Source: Aridibaculum aurantiacum (GTDB lineage Bacteria > Bacteroidota > Bacteroidia > Chitinophagales > Chitinophagaceae). From it: a stretch of DNA of 64,000 bases. The translations under genes were made by a program, and so were the position numbers. How positions within the stretch are numbered: the first letter of the stretch is position 1; the number at the start of each line of letters is the position of its first letter. This document shows, piece by piece, positions 8,101 through 18,900 of this stretch. The stretch lies in NCBI RefSeq assembly GCF_017355875.1, contig NZ_JAFEWC010000001.1, forward strand, positions 558,001-622,000, in the 5' to 3' direction. The notes below the pieces were generated by a model. It saw nothing but the letters and a program-made list of their open reading frames with translations. It did no database searches and was not told the DNA's origin.

Positions 8101-10296
8101 GGTAATCCTTTTACAGTTATTGTAAGAGTAAGGCCAAATCCAGTTGTTCCTGTGTCTGATCTTACATTGTGTACAGGCACTGCTATGAATGTGCCGGTTG
8201 CTGATTCAATTGGTACATCAACTTATACATGGTCTTCTTCGGTGGTCAGTGGAAATGCATCAGGTTTCTCTCAGCAGAATACACCTGTGCCTGCTACCAC
8301 CATTGCTGATGTATTGATTAATACTACCAATGCTCCTGCAGTTGTGCGATATCGTATTACTGCTGTTTCAGCTTATGAATGTTCGGGTCCGCCATCAGAG
8401 TTCCTGGTAAATGTTTACCCGCAGGTAAGTGCAGCAGTTGCTGGTGCAGACAGATCAATATGTGCAAAGGATAGTGTTCATCTAAATGCCACGCCTACCA
8501 CTTCCGGTACATCACAATGGTACCAGTACGATGGACCTACAACCGCTGATTTTGCAAATTACTACCAGCACAATTCTGCTGTGTCAAGTATGCAGGCTGG
8601 AACTTACCAGTTCATTTGGCAGGTTACAAATGATGTTTGTCCGGACAGTAGAGATACTGTCATTTTCCAGTTGAACGAATCTACTGTAGCTGGTATCGCT
8701 GAAGGTGATGCTACTGCTTGTTATGGAGCTAACACAGGAAATGTAGAGCTGACCGGGTATGCAGGTGATATAACTCATTGGGAAAGTTCAACAAATAATG
8801 GTGCTACATGGACTGTTATCAACAACACTTCAGCTGTACAACCATACAACAATATTACCGCCACTACATGGTATCGTGCATTGGTTCAAAACGCTACCTG
8901 TGCTGCAGAGTATTCTAATCATGTTGTAGTAACTGTTGTTCCGCAAAATACTGTTGCCAATGCCGGTCCTGATGCTACTATATGTTTACCTGCTACTTAC
9001 CAATTAGCTGCCAATACACCAACAAGTGGTGCTGGTACATGGTCACAAGTAAGCGGACCATCAACAGTGGTTTTTGCTAACAATGGTCAACCAACAACTA
9101 ACATCTCTGGCCTAACGCCTGGTGTCTATTCTTTCGAGTGGACGATCGCTAACGGCATCTGCGAAGACAGCAGGGATACAGTTGTAATAACGATAGACTC
9201 GCTTACTGTAGCTGGTACTACAGGTGTTGATACAACTGTTTGTGCTACTGCCAATAGCGGAATCATTACACTAAGTGGAAACGTAGGAAGCATAGTAAGA
9301 TGGGAAGCGAGCACTGACAATGGTGCTACATGGACGAACTTTCCTAACACTACTACAACAGAAAATTTTACAGGCCTTACCACCACAACCTGGTACAGAG
9401 CACTAGTACAAAGTGGTGTTTGCGCTGCATTGTATTCTGACACAACAATAATTACTGTTGTTCCTGCTGTTACACCAGCCAACGCCGGTCCTGATGCTAC
9501 AGTATGTTTGCCTGCTACTTACCAACTAGCTGCCAACACACCAACAAGTGGAAGCGGTACATGGTCACAAATCAGTGGACCTTCAACTGTAGTGTTCTCT
9601 AACATCCAACATCCAACATCTAACATATCTAATCTTGTTCCTGGTACATACAGCTTCGAGTGGACGATCACTAATGGCATCTGCGAAGACAGCAAGGATA
9701 CTGTTTTGATAACCATAGACTCTCTTACTGTAGCTGGAACTACAGATGTTGATACAACCGTTTGTGCCACTGCCAACAGTGGAACAATTACATTAAGTGG
9801 AAACGTAGGAAGTATAGTAAGATGGGAAGCAAGCACAGATAATGGTGCTACATGGACCAATATTGCTAACACTACTGCCACAGCAAACTTTTCAGGACTT
9901 ACTACCACAACCTGGTACAGAGCACTAGTACAAAGTGGTGTTTGCGCTGCATTGTATTCTGACACAACAATAATTACTGTTGTTCCTGCTGTTACACCAG
10001 CCAACGCCGGTCCTGATGCTATAGTATGTCTTCCTGCTACTTACCAACTAGCTGCTAACATTCCAACATCAGGTATTGGTACATGGTCACAAGTAAGTGG
10101 ACCATCAACCGTTAGCTTCTCATCAATCCAGGATCCGGCATCGAGCATCAATAATCTTGTGCCTGGCACTTACAGCTTCGCGTGGACCATCTCCAACGGC
10201 ATCTGTGCTGACAGCCGTGATACAGTAGTGATAGAGTTAAGTTCATTAACTGTACCTGGAACACTTGCTGATAACGATACAGTATGTGCTGTATAA
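5131..10296 (+). CDS. Giant T9SS-exported adhesin-like protein, 5' part (frameshifted)
   Basis: N-terminal 1,721 residues of a giant surface protein. A signal peptide (MRRFLLFIWLLILVSFAMPA) leads into a roughly 380-residue globular domain. That domain holds WTGCHAAS (C212) and VMYEAGH (H334), reminiscent of the nucleophile and histidine of a glutamine-amidotransferase-like fold; this is tentative. From about residue 460, Ig/PKD-like beta modules repeat, and from 8.7 kb they become the 174-residue tandem unit. The frame ends at TAA 10294-10296 inside the conserved repeat phrase TVCAG. One missing G in GCTG(G)TATAAAT at about 10291 explains this: restoring it continues the phrase in the frame of the next entry. 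The two parts are therefore one gene of about 4,889 codons, either broken by mutation or split by a sequencing error. Confidence 0.85.
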   Translation: MRRFLLFIWLLILVSFAMPANAGIELIRSGSYLVNMGVVPQTVGNGLKPYGLVYDLLKNHNVPVKWVINPSKGKDGVDFSHNGTLYAGGTFVIPAEYRTPAVNAVLASWAAQGVVGNTSSADLSLPVYKTLTHAPTWVLDRTSGSLAVAYFNNAGIPASAYGGSSATGWKDPSQLTACDDIFVMPHADVSWNTHNNLRTWNSTAKGNIWTGCHAASQLENITDAGGTTQLNFLTTTGMVPATSHQDGTLPFQYGAHGQPVMQFVRSLDNAVNNGTEKVYLPQNGGAWRPTTTLGVFNNSHTNIPGLSAGPSAALAFGRGFGNNNNGWVMYEAGHNLNNTGTIAERVAAQRAFFNFSFFSAADKNAAFDIQLNNIPQVVYPATPYNISFTVPSTVDLSAYSIQWTSSNGGSFSPSANQQNVVFTSLPTSGYSIISVSLTDACGRVVFASQGIYTCPDNFTPANAGADRMVCLQDTIHLAGNAPTAGTGTWRQISGPNTAVIANVNQPNSTVSNLVAGTYTFTWSIGNSACTGTPDTVVITMSAATVAGTTSGAANVCAGANSGNVLLNNHTGSVVQWEQSTNNGTTWTAIANTTASLAYTNLTTTTWYRALVRSGACASLYSSHVAINTFQPVTIADAGPDRTTCLQDTIKLNNNLPAIGTGSWSMVSGPSNATFTVENDTSVLGNLKNGTYTLVWTISNGVCPPSTDTVIINIQSASPNCGCNVSFPPDLVDCNNSTVVTANNPNYRPVYSSNNPSDRYSWTITGGPFSYQAGSGKNSRFPNINFQSGYIYTISVEFTNPSGTCRATMTMYRSVAINAEIIQPVNNDTTITCMEATQVNLLGSVAGPYNSIVWRTTGTGTFNNTSILNPVYTFSAADRLNGMVRLTMRAYANINGNCSADDSAFLIVRITPTVIGRDTSIARCSNTPVDYMPFATPSGSTFSWTSQVISGNVSGNSDSGTNRINDVLINHSSFEDAVVQYTVIPYNGPCVGNPFTVIVRVRPNPVVPVSDLTLCTGTAMNVPVADSIGTSTYTWSSSVVSGNASGFSQQNTPVPATTIADVLINTTNAPAVVRYRITAVSAYECSGPPSEFLVNVYPQVSAAVAGADRSICAKDSVHLNATPTTSGTSQWYQYDGPTTADFANYYQHNSAVSSMQAGTYQFIWQVTNDVCPDSRDTVIFQLNESTVAGIAEGDATACYGANTGNVELTGYAGDITHWESSTNNGATWTVINNTSAVQPYNNITATTWYRALVQNATCAAEYSNHVVVTVVPQNTVANAGPDATICLPATYQLAANTPTSGAGTWSQVSGPSTVVFANNGQPTTNISGLTPGVYSFEWTIANGICEDSRDTVVITIDSLTVAGTTGVDTTVCATANSGIITLSGNVGSIVRWEASTDNGATWTNFPNTTTTENFTGLTTTTWYRALVQSGVCAALYSDTTIITVVPAVTPANAGPDATVCLPATYQLAANTPTSGSGTWSQISGPSTVVFSNIQHPTSNISNLVPGTYSFEWTITNGICEDSKDTVLITIDSLTVAGTTDVDTTVCATANSGTITLSGNVGSIVRWEASTDNGATWTNIANTTATANFSGLTTTTWYRALVQSGVCAALYSDTTIITVVPAVTPANAGPDAIVCLPATYQLAANIPTSGIGTWSQVSGPSTVSFSSIQDPASSINNLVPGTYSFAWTISNGICADSRDTVVIELSSLTVPGTLADNDTVCAV

Positions 10297-13200
10297 ATAA
10301 CGGTGTGATCACACTTAGCGGCCACAACGGAACCATCAATGGATGGGAGTATAGCACTGACAATGGTGCTACATGGACTGCAGTAAGCAATACAACTGCT
10401 ACACAATCTTACACTAACCTTACAGCAACCACCTGGTACCGCGCACTGGTACAAAGCGGCGCATGTAATGAGCTGGCAAGTGATACAGCTATCATCACTG
10501 TTTACCAGGCGGTAACACCAGCACTTGCTGGTAGTGATCGCGTACTTTGTTTACAAGACACCGTACACCTTGCTGCTAACACACCAACATCTGGTAACGG
10601 CACATGGTCACAAATCAGCGGACCAAGCACTTTAGCATTCTCCAACATCCAACATCCAACATCCAACATAACTAACCTTGTTCCTGGCATCTACTCACTT
10701 GTATGGACAGTGAGCAACGGCATCTGTGCTGATAGCCGTGATACAGTAGTGATAGAACTTAGTTCACTGACTGTCCCTGGAACACTTGCTGGTAACGATA
10801 CGGTATGTGCTGGCATGAACGGTGGTGTTATCACCCTTAGCGGTCACAACGGAACGATCAACGGATGGGAGTATAGCACTGACAATGGTGCTACATGGAC
10901 AGCTATTGCAAACACTACAACAACTAATAACTATAGCAACCTTACTACCACCACATGGTACCGTGCACTGGTACAAAGCGGCGCATGTAATGAGCTAGCA
11001 AGTGATACAGCAATCATCACTGTTTACCAGGCGGTAACACCTGCACTTGCTGGTGGTGATCGTGTACTATGTTTACAAGACACAGTTCATCTTGCTGCTA
11101 ACACACCAACATCAGGTAACGGATCTTGGAGCCAGATCAGCGGACCAAGCACTGTAGCATTTACTGATGCCACCAATCCGCAATCTACAATCGCAAATCT
11201 GCAATCCGGAATCTACAGCTTCGCCTGGACCATCTCTAACGGCATCTGTGCTGACAGTAGAGATACCGTAGTGATAGAACTAAGTTCATTAACTGTACCT
11301 GGTACCCTTGCTGGTAACAATACAGTATGTGCTGGCATGAACGGTGGAGCTATCACCCTTAGTGGCCACAATGGAACCATCAATGGATGGGAGTATAGCA
11401 CTGATAATGGTTCTACATGGACAGCTATAAACAACACTACAGCAACTAATAACTACACTAACCTTACTACCACAACATGGTACCGCGCACTGGTACAAAG
11501 CGGCGCATGTAATGAACTTGCAAGTGATACAGCTATCATCACAGTTTACCAGGCGGTAACTCCGGCGCTTGCGGGTAGCGATCGTGTACTATGTCTACAG
11601 GATACAGTAGTACTAAACGGTAACACACCAACATCAGGTAACGGAACCTGGAGCCAACTATCAGGACCAAGTACTGTTAGCTTCTCATCGATCCAACATC
11701 CAACATCCAACATAACTAACCTTGTTCCTGGCATCTACTCACTTGTATGGACAGTGAGCAACGGCATCTGTGCTGACAGTCGTGATACAGTAGTGATAGA
11801 ACTAAGTTCATTAACAGTACCAGGAACCCTTGCTGGCAACGATACAGTATGTGCTGGCATGAACGGTGGTGTTATCACCCTTAGCGGCCACAACGGAAGC
11901 ATCAACGGATGGGAGTATAGCACAGACAATGGAGCTACATGGACTGCTATATCTAACACTACAACAACTAACAACTATAACAACCTAACAACTACTACCT
12001 GGTACCGCGCACTGGTACAAAGCGGCGCATGTAATGAGATGGCTAGTGATACAGCCATCATCACAGTTTACCAGGCGGTAACACCTGCACTTGCAGGTGA
12101 TGATAGAATACTTTGTTTACAAGACACCGTCGTACTTGCTGCTAACACACCAACATCAGGTAACGGAACCTGGAGCCAACTATCAGGACCAAGTACTGTT
12201 AGCTTCTCATCGATCCAACATCCAACATCCAACATAACTAACCTTGTTCCTGGCATCTACTCACTTGTATGGACAGTGAGCAACGGCATCTGTGCTGACA
12301 GTCGTGATACAGTAGTGATAGAACTAAGTTCATTAACAGTACCAGGAACCCTTGCTGGCAACGATACAGTATGTGCTGGCATGAACGGTGGTGTTATCAC
12401 CCTTAGCGGCCACAACGGAAGCATCAACGGATGGGAGTATAGCACAGACAATGGAGCTACATGGACTGCTATATCTAACACTACAACAACTAACAACTAT
12501 AACAACCTAACAACTACCACCTGGTACCGTGCATTGGTACAAAGTGGAAGCTGTAATGAGCTGGCTAGTGATACAGCCATCATCACAGTTTACCAGGCGG
12601 TAACACCTGCACTTGCAGGTGATGACAGAGTGTTATGTTTACAAGACACAGTAGTACTTGCTGCTAACACACCAACAAGCGGTAACGGAACATGGTCACA
12701 AGTGAGTGGACCATCAACAGTGGTATTCGCAGCTGTCAGCAGTGAGCTATCAGCTATCAGCAATCTACAACCTGGGGTTTATTCATTTGAATGGACTATC
12801 AGCAACGGCATCTGCGCTGACAGCCGTGATACAGTAGTGATAGAACTAAATTCATTAACAGTACCAGGAACCCTTGCTGGCAACGATACAGTATGTGCTG
12901 GCATGAACGGTGGTGTTATCACCCTTAGCGGTCACAACGGAACGATCAACGGATGGGAGTATAGCACTGACAATGGTGCTACATGGACTGCTACCAGCAA
13001 CACTACAACAACTAATAACTACAGCAACCTTACTACCACTACATGGTACCGTGCACTGGTACAAAGTGGAAGCTGTAATGAGCTTGCCAGCGATACAGCT
13101 ATCATCACTGTTTACCAGGCGGTAACTCCGGCACTGGCGGGTAGCGATCGCGTACTATGTTTGACTGACACAGTACATCTTGCTGCCAATACACCGACTT

Positions 13201-15985
13201 CAGGTAACGTTGCATGGTTACAACTAAGCGGACCAAGTACTGTTAGCTTCTCATCGATCCAGGATCCGGCATCCAGCATCTCTGGCCTAACGCCTGGCAT
13301 CTACTCTTTTGCTTGGACCATCTCCAACGGCATCTGTGCTGACAGCCGTGATACAGTAGTAATAGAACTAAGTTCACTAACTGTACCTGGTACACTTGCT
13401 GGTAACGATACAGTATGTGCGGGCATGAATGGTGGTGTTATCACCCTTAGCGGCTACAACGGAACCATCAACGGCTGGGAGTATAGCATAGATAATGGCG
13501 CTACATGGACACCAGTAAGCAACACAACTGCTACACAATCTTACACTAACCTTACAGCAACTACATGGTACCGTGCACTGGTACAAAGCGGCGCATGTAA
13601 TGAGCGGGCAAGTGATACAGCTATCATCACTGTTTACCAGGCGGTAACTCCGGCACTGGCTGGTGGTGACAGAGTGCTTTGCTTACAAGACACAGTAGTA
13701 CTTGCTGCCAACACACCAACAAGTGGTAACGGAACATGGAGCCAGATCAGCGGACCATCAACTGTTAGCTTCTCATCGATCCAGGATCCGGCATCCAGCA
13801 TCACTGTTCTTGTCCCTGGCACTTACAGCTTCGCGTGGACCATCTCCAACGGTATCTGTGCTGACAGTCGCGATACGGTAGTGATAGAACTAAGTTCACT
13901 AACTGTTCCTGGAACTCTTGCTGGTAACGATACAGTATGTGCTGGTATGAACGGTGGTGTTATCACCCTTAGCGGCCACAACGGAACGATTAATGGTTGG
14001 GATTACTCGACTGACAATGGTGCTACCTGGACAGCAGTAAGCAATACAACTGCTACTCAATCTTACACTAACCTTACAGCAACTACATGGTACCGTGCAC
14101 TGGTACAAAGCGGCGCATGTAATGAGCGGGCAAGTGATACAGCTATCATCACTGTTTACCAGGCGGTAACACCAGCTCTTGCAGGTGATGATCGCGTACT
14201 TTGTCTGCAGGATACTTTACACCTTGCTGCTAATACACCAACATCAGGTAATGGAACATGGTCTCAACTAAGCGGACCATCAACTGTAAGTTTTACTGAT
14301 GCCACCAATCCGCAATCTGCAATCGCAAATCTGCAATCAGGTGCTTACAGCTTCGCCTGGACCATCTCCAACGGCATCTGTGCTGACAGCAGGGATACAG
14401 TAGTGATAGAATTATCGTCTCTTACTGTACCTGGAACACTTGCTGGCAATGATACAGTATGTGCTGGTATGAACGGTGGTGTTATCACCCTTAGCGGCCA
14501 CAACGGTACCGTCAACGGATGGGAGTATAGCACTGATAATGGTGCTACATGGACAGCTATCGCAAACACTACCACAACTAACAACTATACTAACCTTACA
14601 GCAACCACCTGGTACCGTGCACTGGTACAAAGCGGCGCATGTGCTGAGCTGGCAAGTGATACAGCTATCATCACTGTTTACCAGGCGGTAACACCTGCAC
14701 TGGCTGGTGATGATCGTATACTATGTTTACAAGACACAGTAGTACTTGCTGCTAACACACCAACATCAGGTAACGGAACCTGGAGCCAGATCAGCGGACC
14801 AAGTACTGTTAGCTTCTCATCGATCCAACATCCAACATCCAACATAACTAACCTTGTTCCTGGTATCTACTCACTTGTATGGACAGTGACCAACGGCATC
14901 TGTGCTGACAGCCGTGATACAGTAGTTATAGAACTAAGTTCATTAACTGTTCCTGGAACTCTTGCTGGTAACGATACAGTATGTGCTGGCATGAACGGTG
15001 GTGTTATCATCCTTAACGGCCACAACGGAACCATCAATGGATGGGAGTACTCTAACGACAATGGTACTACATGGACAGCTATTGCAAACACGAGCATTAC
15101 TAACAACTATAGCAACCTTACTACCACTACATGGTACCGTGCACTGGTACAAAGCGGTGCATGTAATGAGCTGGCTAGTGATACAGCTATCATTACTGTT
15201 TACCAGGCGGTAACACCGGCACTTGCGGGTGATGACAGAGTGTTATGTTTACAAGACAGAGTAGTACTTGCAGCCAACACACCAACAAGTGGTGCTGGCA
15301 CATGGTCTCAACTAAGCGGACCATCAACTGTTAGCTTCTCATCTATCCAGAATCCTGCATCCAGCATCTCTGGCCTAACGCCTGGCACTTACAGCTTCGT
15401 TTGGGCAGTGAGCAACGGCATCTGTGCTGACAGTCGTGATACAGTAGTGATAGAACTAAGTTCATTAACTGTACCTGGAACACTTGCTGGTAATGATACT
15501 GTATGTGCTGGTATAAATAGTGGTGTTATAACCCTTAGCGGCCACAACGGAACCATCAATGGATGGGAGTATAGCACAGATAATGGAGCTACATGGACTG
15601 CTATTGCAAACACTACAACAACCAATAACTATACTAACCTTACTACCACTACATGGTACCGTGCGCTTGTGCAAAGCGGCGCATGTAATGAGCTTGCAAG
15701 TGATACAGCCATCATTACAGTTTACCAGGCGGTAACTCCAGCCCTGGCAGGTGATGATCGTGTACTTTGTTTACAAGACACAGTAGTACTAGCAGCCAAC
15801 ACACCAACATCAGGTAATGGTACATGGTCACAAGTGAGTGGACCAAGCACTGTTAGCTTCTCATCGATCCAGGATCCGGCATCCAGCATCACTGCTCTAG
15901 TGCCTGGCATTTACAGCTTCGCCTGGACGATCAGCAACGGCATCTGTGCTGACAGTAGAGATACAGTAGTGATAACAATAGGCGA
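6508..15985 (+). repeat. Tandem repeat array, 522-bp / 174-residue unit
   Basis: Within the adhesin gene the unit (WYRALV module plus GTWSQ module) occurs about 15 times: four in the 5' part and eleven after the frameshift. Spacing is exactly 522 bp across many consecutive copies; equivalent positions recur at 11546, 12068, 13112, 13634 and 15722. Units at about 11.64-12.0 kb and 12.16-12.52 kb are nearly identical at DNA level over about 350 bp, implying recent duplication or gene conversion. The first copies (6.5-9 kb) are the most diverged. Confidence 0.9.
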
Positions 15986-18900
15986 GCCTGTTATCAATGT
16001 AATTGATACTACATCCATCACTGTTTGCGCAGGAACACCGGTGACTATCCAAAGCCTACAGCTTGTTGCTAACAATGGTAACAATGTGATCCGTTGGGAG
16101 ATGAGTGTAGATAGCATTAACTGGACTACTATAACAGGTGCAACTTCGGCAACTTATACTTTCATTCCTGATACTTCTATGTTCATCAGGAGATGGATAC
16201 AATCAGGGCCATGCGAGGCAATGTCTGATGTAGCACATATAACAGTTCAGGCTGTCATCAGCAACAACATCATTGCAAGCAACCAGGCTCATTGTTTAGG
16301 TGATACTGCTGACACAATAACTGGTACAGTACCAGTGGGTGGAAACAACCATTATAACTACACGTGGCAGCAAAGCACTGACGGTGGAGCTACATGGATC
16401 AATATTGCAAATAGCAATTCAGTTGATTTTGCTCCAGGCTTATTGTCGCAGACAACCATGTTTAGAAGATTGGTTATCTCTGGTGCTTGTAACGAAGTAA
16501 CAAGCAATGAAGTGACCATTGTGATGAACGGACCTGCTTTTGCTGAATTCACTGTCTTGCAGTCTACTGGATGTTCACCATTCAACATTGACTCTACAGT
16601 TATACAACCTACCATCAACAGCACAGTTAATGGCAGCTACAACTGGTATGCTAATGGCCAGTTCATTGGAAGCGGTTCTACATTCCCTGGCTATACATTA
16701 AGCCACCCGGCAGATTCAGTGATTATTTCTCTGATCACACTTAGCAACAGCGGATGTGCCAGTGATACTGCAATTCATACTTTGTATGTAGTTCCTTTAC
16801 CACAGCCAGCTTTCACTGTATCAGATACTATGGCTTGCGGACCAGTAACTGTACAGTTCACCAACCAAACTCCTAATGCGGGTAACTACCAGCACCTTTG
16901 GAACTTTGGTAACGGACAAACATCTTCTGTAGCGCAGCCTGCAGCAGTAGTATATCAACCTTCTGCTACCACTACAGATACTGTATATACAGCTACACTT
17001 ACTGTATTCAACCATTGCGATACAATAACCGTTTCGCAAGAGATTGTAGTAAGAAGTAAACCAGTGATATCTTTTACTGCAACACCAGTAAGCGGATGTG
17101 CTCCATTGGCTGTTACCTTCAACGCCAGTGTAGTGGGTACCAACAGCAACTATAGTGTGGTGTTTGGCGATGGCAGCGATACAACCATTACAGGCAGCGG
17201 TTCATTTACACACGTATATACTGCTACTGCGACTACGCAGGTGCTGCCAATGCTGATTGCATCTAACGAGTGTGGTGCAGATACCATAGCAATACCAGTT
17301 CAACTGTTGGCTGCTGATACACGCCTGCAATTCAGCATTAGTGATACTGCAGCTTGTGCACCACATACTGTTACCATTGTGAAAAAGAGTACAGGTGCTG
17401 CGTCTTATACATGGAACTTGGGTGATGGTACAGTAATGACCACATCAGCTACTGATACAATTCGTCACACATTTACCCAACCTGGTGTATATGCTATTCA
17501 GCTTACCGGTGCACATCAGTGTGGTGACTCAGTACTTACCAAATATGTTTATGTTCACCAGGTGCCTGCTGCTTCGTTCACTGCTGCATCAGCTGCATGT
17601 ATAGGCGACAGCATCTACTTTACCAACACATCTGCCAATGCAAACCAGTACCAGTGGAACTTTGGTGATGGTAATTCATCTGCTGCGGCTAATCCAGCTT
17701 ATGCATACAGTGCAGCTGGAAACTTCACAGCTACATTGATCGCGATGCACCAGTATTCAACAGGTGTTACTTGTTCTGATACTACAACTGCAGCTATTGC
17801 TATCACTGATCATTTACCTGGACAAATGACTGTATCTGATACAGCGGGTATGTGTCTGCCTTTTGCAGTAACATTTGTAAATACAACAGGTGTAGGTGGA
17901 ACAACCACCTGGAACTTTGGTGATGGTAATACAGCAACAGGCGACTCAGTAGTACATGCTTATACAGCATTTGGAACTTACAATGTGCTGATGACGAACA
18001 TTGCACCAGGTGGCTGTAGGTATACTGATACTGCTACTGTGAACATCACTTATCCTGCAGGTGCTCTGCAATATGCAGGTGGTAACTACTGTGGTGAGAC
18101 AACTATTCAGTTCAATTCAACAGTTGGTGCAGGACAAACCTTCACATGGAACTTTGGTGATGGAACCACTGCTACAACTACAAACCCTAGCATTAGCCAT
18201 ACCTATGGTTCAGGAATATTCCTTCCTTTTGTAACTATTACTTCTGCTAACGGATGTACAGTTACTATACCGGGAACAGAAGAAATAAGAGTGGATGTAG
18301 TTAATGCCGGATTTACTTACACAAGCGCTAACAGCTGCGGATCTACCACGCTTACATTTTCTGATACCAGCAGTTCCTTCTCAGGTATTACTTCGTGGAA
18401 CTGGAACTTTGGTGGTGGCAGCAGCGTTAGCAATCAACAACATCCAACTGTAGTATTTACTACATCGGGCACTTATAATGTGACGCTATATGTAACGAGC
18501 GCTGCAGGCTGTACCGACAGCATTACCATCCCTGTACAGGTAGATGTACACCAGGTTCCTGTTGCAAGCATCGCAGCAGCAAACAGCATCTGCGTACAAT
18601 CAAACATGCAGTTTAATGGAAGCTTTACTTCGGCAGATAGCGTGGTTATGGTAAGATGGGATCTTGGTAATGGCCAGCAGTCGAATGCTTTGCAGGTAAA
18701 CACAACCTATACCACCAGCGGTACATTCCCTGTAAGCCTGGTAGTAGGTACAGAATACGGTTGTTATGATACTGCTACAGTTAATGTACAGGTGAACCCA
18801 CTTCCTGTAGTTACTACATCTGGCAACCAGCAGGTGTGTATGGGGCAGCCAGCAGTGTTGCAAGCTTATGGAGCTTCTAATTATAGCTGGAGCAGCCAGG

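Noticed and set aside
10284-10300. Programmed -1 frameshift in the adhesin
   Set aside because: No slippery heptamer or following pseudoknot was seen. The one-base-deletion explanation matches sibling repeat copies exactly.
6508-15985. CRISPR array
   Set aside because: The period is 522 bp and the sequence is translated throughout; there are no short direct repeats with unique spacers.
9126-16117. Many antisense open frames of 60-160 codons in the adhesin repeats
   Set aside because: They recur at the 522-bp period in the same relative place and have no signal peptide, motif or spacing of their own; they are shadows of the repeat.
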